From NCBI RefSeq assembly GCF_004135585.1, contig NZ_CP035501.1, positions 2,675,501-2,739,500 on the forward strand: a stretch of 64,000 bases of DNA, given 5' to 3'. The stretch comes from Sphingosinicella sp. BN140058 (GTDB lineage Bacteria > Pseudomonadota > Alphaproteobacteria > Sphingomonadales > Sphingomonadaceae). Within the stretch, counting starts at the first letter, position 1; each line of letters starts with the position of its first letter. This document shows, piece after piece, positions 51,529-59,265 of this stretch. Below the pieces are notes generated by a model that had not been told where the DNA came from, did no database searches, and saw only the letters and a list, made by a program, of their open reading frames with translations. The translations under genes were made by a program, and so were the position numbers.

Positions 51529-52395
51529 CTAGGCGCCCGCCGTAGAATATCCACCTGGCAATTGGCCCATGCGCAGATCGGCGATCAGCGCCGCCGGATC
51601 GGTGCCCGATTCCCGCAAGCTGGCGAGGGTCGGGGCCCCATTGCGCTTGGCAAGGCGCCGGCCGTCGCTGCCGGTGAGCAAAGCGTGATGGTGGTAGAGC
51701 GGCGTCTGGAGGTCGAGCAGGGCCTGGAGCAGCCGGTGCACGTCGGTGGCGGCGTAGAGATCTCGGCCGCGCACCACGTCGGTGACCCCCTGGGCGGCAT
51801 CGTCCACGGTGACGGCGAGATGGTAGCTGGTCGGCGCGTCCTTTCGGGCGAGCACGACGTCGCCGAACGCCTGCGGCTCCGCCAGCACCTCGGTGTCGCC
51901 GTCATGCCAGTAGAGCGGCCCGGTGGCGGCGATCGCGCGAGCCGTATCGAGCCGCCAGGCATGCGGCTCGGCCGCGATGCGCCGCGCCCGCTCTCCGGCG
52001 TCGAGCCGCCGGCAGGTGCCGGGATAGAGCGGTCCGTCCGGCCCGTGCGGCGCCGACGCACTTGCCGCGACCTCGGCCGCGATTTCGGAGCGCGTACAGA
52101 AACAGGGATAGGCCAGGCCGCGATCCTTCAGCCGGTCCAGAGCCTCGGCGTAGATCGGCAGGCGTTCCGACTGGAACAGGATTTCGCCGTCCCATTCGAG
52201 GCCGAGCCAGATCAGATCCTCGATGATCCCGTCGACGAAGACGGCGCGGGCGCGTCCGGGATCGATGTCCTCGATGCGCAGCAGAAAGGCGCCGCTGCGC
52301 TCTCGCGCATGATCGTGCGCGAGCAGGGCGGAATAGGCATGGCCGAGATGCAATCGCCCGGTCGGGCTCGGCGCGAACCGAGAAACGATCTGCAT
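51529..52395 (-). CDS. gluQ: Glutamyl-Q tRNA(Asp) synthetase
   Basis: The 288-residue protein is the catalytic half of GluRS: SRFAPSPTGRLHLGHAYSAL (HIGH motif), RIEDIDPGRA, YPCFCTR (zinc site), DVVRGRDLYAATDVHRLLQALL and LAKRNGAPTL in the KMSKS place. It has no anticodon-binding domain. It attaches glutamate to queuosine 34 of tRNA-Asp. ATG 52395 starts MQIVSRFAPSP. Confidence 0.94.
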   Translation of the reverse strand: MQIVSRFAPSPTGRLHLGHAYSALLAHDHARERSGAFLLRIEDIDPGRARAVFVDGIIEDLIWLGLEWDGEILFQSERLPIYAEALDRLKDRGLAYPCFCTRSEIAAEVAASASAPHGPDGPLYPGTCRRLDAGERARRIAAEPHAWRLDTARAIAATGPLYWHDGDTEVLAEPQAFGDVVLARKDAPTSYHLAVTVDDAAQGVTDVVRGRDLYAATDVHRLLQALLDLQTPLYHHHALLTGSDGRRLAKRNGAPTLASLRESGTDPAALIADLRMGQLPGGYSTAGA

Positions 52396-52561
52396 CAGTG
52401 CTTTGCCCCTTGACCGCGAGTCACCGGCCATGCTGTCATGCGCATGTCACCTTCTCATGAAAGGAGGTGCTGGACAGGGGACGCTTCGTTCTCCGTCCTG
52501 GGTGCGACAGGCGGGGTCGTTCGAGGTCGTTCCTCGGGACACGGAGGCCGTCGCCGAGCGC

Positions 52562-53128
52562 ATGTACCATCCCGACCTTCTCAGACATCCTGATTCATGC
52601 CCTGCGTTGGTGCTGAACGCCGATTACACGCCGCTGAGCTATTATCCGCTCAGCCTGTGGCCATGGCAGACCGCGGTCAAGGCCGTGTTCCTGGAGCGGG
52701 TCGACATCGTCGCTCAATATGCGCGCGAGGTGCACAGCCCCACCCGCTCGTTCAAGCTGCCGTCGGTGATCGCGCTTCGGCAATATGTGAAGCCGTCGGA
52801 AAACCCGGCCTTCACCCGGTTCAATCTGTTCCTGCGCGATCGCTTCGAATGCCAATATTGCGGCGACATCCGCGAGCTTACCTTCGATCACGTCGTGCCG
52901 CGTGCCCAGGGCGGGCGCACGACCTGGGAGAATGTCGCGACCGCCTGCGCGCCCTGCAACCTGCGCAAGGGCGGGCGGACCCCCGCCGAGGCGCATATGC
53001 ATCTGTTCCGGCGGCCCTACCGCCCGACCAGTTGGCAGCTTCAGGAAAATGGCCGCAGCTTCCCGCCCAACTACCTCCACGAGAGCTGGCGCGATTACCT
53101 TTATTGGGACATCGAGCTGGAGGCGTAG
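52562..53128 (+). CDS. HNH endonuclease
   Basis: The 188-residue protein has an N-terminal part (ALVLNADYTPLSYYPLSLW, VDIVAQYAREVHSP) usual for a widely conserved HNH group, then the nuclease: FECQYCGDIRELTFDHVVPRAQGG, TWENVATACAPCNLRKGG. The CxxC pairs bind zinc and H-N-H form the site. ATG 52562 is used; the frame is open to 52403. The family is chromosomal in many alphaproteobacteria with no fixed role. A second HNH gene converges on it. Confidence 0.9.
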   Translation: MYHPDLLRHPDSCPALVLNADYTPLSYYPLSLWPWQTAVKAVFLERVDIVAQYAREVHSPTRSFKLPSVIALRQYVKPSENPAFTRFNLFLRDRFECQYCGDIRELTFDHVVPRAQGGRTTWENVATACAPCNLRKGGRTPAEAHMHLFRRPYRPTSWQLQENGRSFPPNYLHESWRDYLYWDIELEA

Positions 53129-53144
53129 GGAGGGACCGCGTCGG

Positions 53145-53471
53145 TCAGCGCCGCTTCCGCCGGGTCGGAGCGTGAAAATCGGGTGCCTTGTCCTTCACCC
53201 AGCCGAGAAATCGTGCGATCTCCGGATGGGCGCGCAGGGCATCCGCACTGGCAAAGTCCCGCGCCAGCGCCGTGTTGTCGAGTGCCGCATGAATGGTGCG
53301 GTGACAGATCGGATGAACGGCAACCGTCTCCCGCCCGCCCCGGCTCTTCGGCACCGGGTGGTGCCACTCGATCCGCTGTCCGAGCGGCCGTTCGCATAAA
53401 AAGCAGCCGGCAGGCGCCTCCACCGGGGACGGCGTTTGACGGTCCTGCAGGCGGGCTTTCCTTGACGGCAT
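53145..53471 (-). CDS. HNH endonuclease-domain protein
   Basis: The 108-residue protein has CFLCERPLGQRIEWHHPVPKSRGG, ETVAVHPICHRTIHAAL, a compact HNH fold with CxxC and later Cys-His ligands. The C-terminus is helical and ends basic (PDFHAPTRRKRR). ATG 53471 gives MPSRKARLQDRQ; the upstream frame is antisense to a transporter gene. It is 16 bases from the convergent HNH gene. Role unknown, maybe repair or defence. Confidence 0.8.
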   Translation of the reverse strand: MPSRKARLQDRQTPSPVEAPAGCFLCERPLGQRIEWHHPVPKSRGGRETVAVHPICHRTIHAALDNTALARDFASADALRAHPEIARFLGWVKDKAPDFHAPTRRKRR

Positions 53472-53504
53472 GGTACCGGCACCCTTAGCCGGAGCGACGG
53501 ATTC

Positions 53505-54395
53505 ATGCACGACGCCACTCGCCTTCAGGCCGCACGCGCGGCGCGTTTCGCCTTTCCGGCCTTGCTGGTGTCGAACCTGATGCTCGCCTTCGGGCCGTGG
53601 ATGGTGCGGCTCGCCGACGTCGGGCCGGTCGCGGCCGGCTTCTGGCGTCTCGCCCTTGCCGCGCCGTTCCTGCTCATCCTCGCCCGGCCGGGCCTGCGGG
53701 GGACGGCGGCGCCGTCTTTGGGCTTGATTGCGGTGATCGCGGTCAGCGGGCTGTTCTTCGCGGCCGATCTCGCCGCCTGGCATGTCGGCATCCACATGAC
53801 CAAGCTCGCCAACGCCACCCTGTTTGGCAATTGCTCGAGCTTCCTGCTGATGCTCTACGGCTTCGTCGTGCTGCGCAAGCTGCCGCAGAGGATACAGTGG
53901 GTCGCGCTGGCGCTCGCCGGCGCCGGTGCCGCCCTTTTGCTCGGCTCGAGCTACGAAATGTCGCCGAAGAACCTGCGCGGCGATCTGTTCGCCCTGCTCG
54001 CAGGCTTCTTCTACGCTCTCTACCTCGTCGTCATCGATCGGGCGCGGCGCACGGTGGCACCGATGCCGGTGCTCGCCATCGCCACGATCGCCGGTGCGAT
54101 ACCGTTGCTGCTGTTCGCAGCTTTGCTCGGCGAGGCGATCCTGCCCGAGGCCTGGACTCCGCTGATCCTGCTGTCCCTCGGCAGCCAGCTGATCGGCCAG
54201 GGCCTGCTCGTCTATGCGGTCGGGCATCTGTCGCCGGTCGTCGTCGGCCTGACCCTGCTTACCCAGCCGGCGGCGACGGCGGTGATCGGCTGGTTCGCTT
54301 ATGGCGAGCGGCTCGGCGCAGCCGACGCGATCGGCGCCGTTCTGATCGCCGCGGCGCTGGTGCTTATCCGGCTGCCGGAGCCCGAAGAGGGGTAG
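53505..54395 (+). CDS. EamA/DMT-family transporter
   Basis: The 296-residue protein has ten helices: FPALLVSNLMLAFGPWMVRL, FWRLALAAPFLLIL, GLFFAADLAAWHVGIHMT, NCSSFLLMLYGFVVL in the first half, and GDLFALLAGFFYALYLVVIDR, LGSQLIGQGLLVYAVGHL, VGLTLLTQPAATAVIGWFAYGE in the second. Its substrate is unknown. It is divergent from the HNH gene at 53145. It differs from the EamA protein at 30012. Confidence 0.88.
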   Translation: MHDATRLQAARAARFAFPALLVSNLMLAFGPWMVRLADVGPVAAGFWRLALAAPFLLILARPGLRGTAAPSLGLIAVIAVSGLFFAADLAAWHVGIHMTKLANATLFGNCSSFLLMLYGFVVLRKLPQRIQWVALALAGAGAALLLGSSYEMSPKNLRGDLFALLAGFFYALYLVVIDRARRTVAPMPVLAIATIAGAIPLLLFAALLGEAILPEAWTPLILLSLGSQLIGQGLLVYAVGHLSPVVVGLTLLTQPAATAVIGWFAYGERLGAADAIGAVLIAAALVLIRLPEPEEG

Positions 54396-54422
54396 AGGGA
54401 CGCGCTCGGCGGAGCGCGCCCC

Positions 54423-54623
54423 TCAAGTCGCGGCGGAGAGGGATGGGCGCCGCGGCTTTGGCGACCTGTCGCGGGTCTCGGCAAGATCCCGCATGCGGTC
54501 CAGGTGCAGCTGCGAAAGTCCGAAATGGGCCTGGGCCGCACGGGCACACCCCGCCCGTGCCGCCAGATCGAGTTCGATCCTGGCGCGCTGCGAGTGAAAG
54601 CTGATCTCGTCGCCGATGCGCAT
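54423..54623 (-). CDS. Small helical-hairpin protein
   Basis: The 66-residue product (MRIGDEISFHSQRARIELDL, AARAGCARAAQAHFGLSQLH, LDRMRDLAETRDRS) is all-helical by pattern. Its middle, AAQAHFGLSQLHLDRMRDL, closely parallels AAMAHLELSELHLGRMHSL in the product at 54735, so the two are paralogues. No signal or membrane part. Function unknown; it lies near a Crp/Fnr gene. Confidence 0.65.
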   Translation of the reverse strand: MRIGDEISFHSQRARIELDLAARAGCARAAQAHFGLSQLHLDRMRDLAETRDRSPKPRRPSLSAAT

Positions 54624-54734
54624 CGTTCACCTGTCCCCAGTGACGCAATGTCGAGACTCGGTTTGTGCACGGTTCACGCGAGGACTGCACTCACGTGCGT
54701 TAGAGTTTGCCGAGCTTCCTGGCGGGAACGGCGT

Positions 54735-54917
54735 TTAGTTGGGCACCACCTGAAGGTGTGCAACCGGCGCCTCGGTCAGGCTGTGCATTCGCCCGAGATG
54801 CAGTTCGGACAGCTCGAGATGCGCCATCGCTGCTTCCTCGGTGGATGCTGACCGCGCCCGTTCGAGCTCCTGAAATGCACGATCGGCGTGGTGGCGGATC
54901 GACTCTCTTCTGGACAT
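54735..54917 (-). CDS. Small helical-hairpin protein, paralogue of the gene at 54423
   Basis: The 60-residue product (MSRRESIRHHADRAFQELER, ARSASTEEAAMAHLELSELH, LGRMHSLTEAPVAH) has two helices with a turn at SASTEE. It is a clear paralogue of the 54423 product. A candidate EcfG-type promoter (GGAAC-N17-CGTG, 55008 to 54983) precedes it. It lies just downstream of, and on the same strand as, the Crp/Fnr gene at 55001. Function unknown. Confidence 0.65.
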   Translation of the reverse strand: MSRRESIRHHADRAFQELERARSASTEEAAMAHLELSELHLGRMHSLTEAPVAHLQVVPN

Positions 54918-54982
54918 GGCCCCGCTCCGACTCGGGGTGGAACTCTACAAAGCGAAGCGCCACCGTGATCCCAAACAGGTAC

Positions 54983-55008
54983 CACGCGCAACAAGATGGA
55001 TCAGTTCC
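54983..55008 (-). promoter_or_regulatory. Candidate general-stress (EcfG-type) promoter
   Basis: On the minus strand GGAAC (55008-55004) and CGTG (54986-54983) are 17 bases apart. The alphaproteobacterial EcfG consensus is GGAAC-N16/17-CGTT, so one position differs. It points to the small gene at 54735-54917. Confidence 0.35.
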
Positions 55009-55747
55009 GTGCCGCCGCGACGAAATCGTGGTGGAGATAGCGTTCGTTGAAGTCGCCCGCTTCCCTTAGCCGGGGCCAATTCTCGATGGTGATCGATCGC
55101 CGGTCTCGGCTGATCAGGCCTTCCTCGCCCAGCTGGCGCAGCACCCGATTGACGTGGACGGAGGTGAGGCCGACGGCATCGGCGAGCTGTTCCTGGGTCA
55201 TCGGCAATTCGTAGCGATGGTCCTTGGCAAGACCGGCGGCCTCCAGCCGCAGCGAGAATTCGCACAATATGTGGGCGACGCGGGTCCGGCTGTCGCGGCG
55301 GCCGACATTGACGACCCACTCGCGAAAGATCGATGAATCGATCAGAGTGTCGACCCACAACGCGCGGGCCACGCCTGGATGGGCGAGGGTGATGTCCCGG
55401 ATCGCCTGCATCGGCACGAAGGCCACCTCGGCTTCGGTCAGGGTCTGCACGCTGTGATCGGAGATTTGAAGGAAGCTGTTCTGCAGGTCGACGAATTCTC
55501 CGGCCATGTGCAGAGAGACGATCTGCCGCGCGCCTTCGCCGGTAATCTTGTAGCGATAGGCGTAACCGGAGAGCAGCAGCGCGCAGTGCACCGGCGGCTC
55601 GCCGTCGCGGACCAGATGGCCGCCGGTCGGCACCTTGCGGACACTGTGCTGAAGGGACGCCAGGGCCTCCCGATCGGAGTCCGAGAGCGGCGAACGGCTT
55701 TCGAGCCGCTTGATCATTTTCCCGAATGTCGGATGCACGTCCGGCAC
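55001..55747 (-). CDS. Crp/Fnr-family transcriptional regulator
   Basis: The 248-residue protein has the sensor beta-roll (GHLVRDGEPPVHCALLLSG, ARQIVSLHMAGEFVDL), dimer helix and HTH (YELPMTQEQLADAVGLTSVHVNRVLR). It lacks N-terminal FNR cysteines. It is a paralogue of the 27054 gene. GTG 55747 was chosen because GAGGAG lies five bases before it; ATG 55717 (MIKRLESR) is the alternative. It is followed by two small helical-protein genes on the same strand. Confidence 0.9.
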   Translation of the reverse strand: MPDVHPTFGKMIKRLESRSPLSDSDREALASLQHSVRKVPTGGHLVRDGEPPVHCALLLSGYAYRYKITGEGARQIVSLHMAGEFVDLQNSFLQISDHSVQTLTEAEVAFVPMQAIRDITLAHPGVARALWVDTLIDSSIFREWVVNVGRRDSRTRVAHILCEFSLRLEAAGLAKDHRYELPMTQEQLADAVGLTSVHVNRVLRQLGEEGLISRDRRSITIENWPRLREAGDFNERYLHHDFVAAARN

Positions 55748-55842
55748 GTCTACTCCTCGCTTGGACGAGGAATTCCGGACACGCCAATCGCGTGCGCCCC
55801 CCGCCCGGCGCAGGTGCATAAGTGGTGCCGATATGGCGCGCG

Positions 55843-55856
55843 CTTATCTAGATTAG
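55843..55856. promoter_or_regulatory. AT-rich palindrome upstream of the second Crp/Fnr gene
   Basis: CTTATCTAGATTAG is an imperfect inverted repeat centred 102 bases before GTG 55747. It matches the FNR consensus at 6 of 10 positions only. It may be a variant box for this regulator subgroup. Confidence 0.35.
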
Positions 55857-56041
55857 CTGCGAGTCTTTCTCCTCCAATTTCCGGATGTTGCGGCTTTTCG
55901 GGCACGATTGGCACGGCGCCGGGAAGCGTCGCTGCATTCGAAAAGCAAGAATCGCCAAAACTGTGCCGCCTTGGCGCTGGCCGCGTCTTCCGCTTCGCCC
56001 TATCGCTGCGACACGCAAGGGAGAGAGAGAGGAAGGCTGGG

Positions 56042-58912
56042 ATGCGCGGGATGACGAAAGCCGGCTTGCTGGGGATGGGCATGATCCTGGCGATCGCCCC
56101 AGCCCCGGCAGGCGCCCGGGATACGGCTGCGCGCCCCGCCAAAGCGGCTCAGGCGATCGCCGTTCCGCCGATCGCCTTCAAGGAAAGGCGGCTCGCCAAT
56201 GGCCTCCGGGTGATCACGATCAAGGATGCGAGCACGTCCAACGTCGCGGTGTCCGTCTGGTACGAGGTCGGCTCGAAGCATGATCCGGAAGGGCGCTCCG
56301 GCTTTGCGCACCTGTTCGAGCACATCCTGTCGCGCAAGACGCGGAACATGCCCTATAACATGATCAACAAGCTCACCGAGGATGTGGGCGGCGTCCGCAA
56401 CGCGTCGACCTGGTACGACCGGACCAATTATTACGAGATCGTTCCCGCCCGCTATCTTGAGACGATGCTGTGGACGCATGCCGAGCGGATGGCCCTGCCC
56501 GTCGTCGACGAGAATGTGTTCGAGACCGAACGCAACGTGGTCAAGGAGGAACTGCGCCAGCGTGTGCTTGCGCCGCCGTACGGACGGCTTCGCCTGTTGC
56601 TGAACGAGCAGGGCTGGGACCGCATGCCGCACCGGCGGCCCGGCATCGGCAGTATCGAGCAGCTCGATGCGGCCACACTCGCTGACGCGCGCGCCTTTCA
56701 TGAGGCCTTTTATGGTCCGGACACGGCGACCCTGATCGTGTCGGGCAATTTCGACGAGGCGCAGCTGCAGCGCTGGGTCGATACCTATTTCGCCGCCATC
56801 CCGAGCCGGCCGAACCGCATCCCGCTTGCGATCACGGCGCGCGATCCGATGCCCTCGGCACCCCGCAAAGTCACCATGTACGCGCCCAACGTGCCGTTGC
56901 CGGTGGTCGGCTCGCTGTGGCGGATCCCCGGCTCGGCCCACCCCGATATGCCGGCGCTTGCCGTGCTCGACATGATCCTGACCGCCGGGGACAGCTCGCG
57001 GCTCAACCGCAGCCTCGTCTACGACCGGCAGCTTGCCACCTCGATCGTCGGCGATCTCAGCGACGTCGAGGAGCAGGGTTATTATGCCCCCTACGCAATC
57101 CTCGCCGGCGGCAAGGGGGTCGAAGAGGTCGAGACCGCCCTCGCCGGCGAGATCGCCCGCGTCCGCGAGGCGCCGGTGACCGCCGCCGAACTTGCCGAAG
57201 CCAAGACCGAACTGCTCGCGGCCGCCCTGCGCGAACGCGAAACCTTCAGCGGGCGCGCGTTCGAGCTTGGCGAAGCTTTGGTCCGCACCGGCGATCCGCG
57301 CGCGGCGGACGCGCGTCTCGCCGCCGTGCAGAAGGTCACCGTGGCGGACGTCCAGCGGGTTGCACGAACCTATCTGGCGCCGAACGCGGCGGTGGACTTT
57401 CGCTATCTGAGCGAGGCGCAGCGTCCGGCCGGCGCGGCGGACGCCTGGGCCAATCCGGTGCCGATGCCGGCCTTCGGACGCGTTCCGGCAGCGACACGGC
57501 CGCCGCACAGCCTCGCCGACGAGGGCGCGCGGCAACAGCCGCCCGTGCCCAGCGCCGCAGTGCCGGTCACGCCGCCGGTGATCGCACAGGAGAAGCTGCC
57601 GAACGGCCTGAGCGTCGTCACGGCGAGGACCGGTGATGTTCCGATCGCGTCCATGCTGCTGGTGGTGAAGGGGGGCGCATCGACCGATCCACGAGCCAAG
57701 GCAGGCCTGGCGTCGATGGCCGCGACGCTTGCCACCCGCGGCACCCCGACCCGCACTGCCCAGCAGATCGCCGCCGAGCTCGAATCGCTCGGCGCGGAGA
57801 TCGGCAGCGGTGCCGGTCCCGACGGCGCCTTCCTGTCGATTTCCGCTCCGGTGGCGAATCTCGAAGCGGCCGGGCGCATCCTCTTCGACGTTGCCACCCA
57901 TGCGACCTTCCCCGAGGCGGAACTGGCGCGTGAACGCAAGCGGGCGCTCGACGGACTGTCGATCGCGGTGCGCGATCCGGGCGCCCTCGCCAGCCTGGTG
58001 GTGACGCCGCTCGTCTACGGCAGCGCGCCGTACGGAACGATCGCCAACGGAACGCCGACGTCGCTTCAGACCCTGACCCGCGACGATCTCGTCCGCCATC
58101 ATCGAACCTGGTGGCACCCGGGCAATGCCGCTCTCATCGTCTCCGGCGGGATCGATGCGGACCGCTCCACCGCGCTTGCCCAGGCGCTGTTCGGCGGCTG
58201 GCAAGGCGCGGGGCCGGCGCCGCAGGCACCGGCGGCACGCGCCGGCGAGGCTCGGCCGGTGCGCACGATCATCGTCGACATGCCGGGTTCGGGACAGGCC
58301 GCGGTGATCGCAGCCTTGCCCTCGCTGGCCCGGGGCGCAGCCGATTACTACCCGCTCACCCTGGCCAATGCGGTGCTCGGCGCCGGATCGAACGGACGCC
58401 TGTTCCAGGAGGTGCGGGTCAAGCGCGCGCTCTCCTACGGCGCGTACAGCGCCATGCCGGCGCGAATGGACACCTCGGTGCTGACCGCGAGCGCGCAGAC
58501 CAAGAATGAGAGCGCGGCCGACGTCGCCCAGATCTTCCTGACCGAGCTCGATCGGCTCGGCCGGGAGCCGCTCGACGGCGATGCCGCAGCGAAGCGGATT
58601 GCCTTCCTGACCGGCAATTTCAACCGCCAGGTGGAGACTAGCGGCGGCCTTGGCGGGGTGCTTGCCAATCTCGTCCAGCAGGGCCTGCCGCCGGAGGAGG
58701 CCGCGCTTTATGTCAGCCGCATGGAAAGGGTGACTCCGGCTGCCGCGTCCGCGGTGGCCGCGCGCATCGCCGCCGGGCAGCGGGCGAGCCTGGTGATCGT
58801 CGGCGACTCCGCCAAGTTCCTCGGCAAGATCAAGGCGATACGCCCTGATGTCGAGGTGATCCCACTGGCCGAACTCGATCTGGATTCGGCGACGCTGCGA
58901 AAAGCGAGATGA
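56042..58912 (+). CDS. Secreted M16-family zinc metallopeptidase (two M16 halves)
   Basis: The 956-residue protein starts with a signal peptide (MRGMTKAGLLGMGMILAIAP). The first half has the inverted zinc motif H90-x-x-E93-H94 (GFAHLFEHILSRKT) and a downstream Glu (VFETERNVVKEEL). The second half (SMLLVVKGGASTDPRAKAG) lacks HxxEH and is the usual inactive partner. Such pitrilysin-like enzymes degrade peptides in a closed chamber. ATG 56042 is preceded by AGGAAGG; a frame extending far upstream is not coding. Confidence 0.92.
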   Translation: MRGMTKAGLLGMGMILAIAPAPAGARDTAARPAKAAQAIAVPPIAFKERRLANGLRVITIKDASTSNVAVSVWYEVGSKHDPEGRSGFAHLFEHILSRKTRNMPYNMINKLTEDVGGVRNASTWYDRTNYYEIVPARYLETMLWTHAERMALPVVDENVFETERNVVKEELRQRVLAPPYGRLRLLLNEQGWDRMPHRRPGIGSIEQLDAATLADARAFHEAFYGPDTATLIVSGNFDEAQLQRWVDTYFAAIPSRPNRIPLAITARDPMPSAPRKVTMYAPNVPLPVVGSLWRIPGSAHPDMPALAVLDMILTAGDSSRLNRSLVYDRQLATSIVGDLSDVEEQGYYAPYAILAGGKGVEEVETALAGEIARVREAPVTAAELAEAKTELLAAALRERETFSGRAFELGEALVRTGDPRAADARLAAVQKVTVADVQRVARTYLAPNAAVDFRYLSEAQRPAGAADAWANPVPMPAFGRVPAATRPPHSLADEGARQQPPVPSAAVPVTPPVIAQEKLPNGLSVVTARTGDVPIASMLLVVKGGASTDPRAKAGLASMAATLATRGTPTRTAQQIAAELESLGAEIGSGAGPDGAFLSISAPVANLEAAGRILFDVATHATFPEAELARERKRALDGLSIAVRDPGALASLVVTPLVYGSAPYGTIANGTPTSLQTLTRDDLVRHHRTWWHPGNAALIVSGGIDADRSTALAQALFGGWQGAGPAPQAPAARAGEARPVRTIIVDMPGSGQAAVIAALPSLARGAADYYPLTLANAVLGAGSNGRLFQEVRVKRALSYGAYSAMPARMDTSVLTASAQTKNESAADVAQIFLTELDRLGREPLDGDAAAKRIAFLTGNFNRQVETSGGLGGVLANLVQQGLPPEEAALYVSRMERVTPAAASAVAARIAAGQRASLVIVGDSAKFLGKIKAIRPDVEVIPLAELDLDSATLRKAR

Positions 58913-58976
58913 GGCGTTCAGCCGCCGATAATCGCTTCTAGAATAGGATCGTCGCTTCTCTCGTCGGGATCTCAGC

Positions 58977-59246
58977 ATGCGCGTCGTTGCCGCCTTCATT
59001 CTCGCTTTCAGCCTCACCGGCTGTGTCGCCAAGACGGCGCTCGACATCGTCACGCTTCCGGTGCGCGCGGCCGGTACCGCCGTCGGCGCCGTCGGCAGCG
59101 GCGTCGATGCGGTCACGACCAGTCAGTCGGAAGCGGATCAGAAGCGCGGACGTCAGATCCGCAAGCAGGAGGAATGTATCGGGCGCGAGCAGAAGAAGGC
59201 GGCAAGGCAGGATCGCGAGCCCGATTATTCCCGCTGCGATCGTTGA
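58977..59246 (+). CDS. Small lipoprotein
   Basis: The 89-residue product has a lipoprotein signal with lipobox (MRVVAAFILAFSLTGC), so Cys16 would be lipidated. The rest has VAKTALDIVTLPVRAAGTAVGAVGSGVDAVTTSQS and a charged helix with one more Cys pair (EECIGREQ, YSRCDR). It sits 64 bases after the M16 gene. I do not know its function. Confidence 0.75.
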   Translation: MRVVAAFILAFSLTGCVAKTALDIVTLPVRAAGTAVGAVGSGVDAVTTSQSEADQKRGRQIRKQEECIGREQKKAARQDREPDYSRCDR

Positions 59247-59265
59247 GCCGAAGGCGCTCGGCCCC
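59247..59265. terminator. Short hairpin between convergent genes
   Basis: GCCGA (59247-59251) pairs with TCGGC (59258-59262) between the lipoprotein stop and the tpsB stop. No T run; weak. Confidence 0.3.

Noticed and set aside
56000..59116. 1038-codon minus-strand frame
   Set aside because: Antisense to the M16 peptidase; composition rich in Arg, Gly and His as expected for a shadow.
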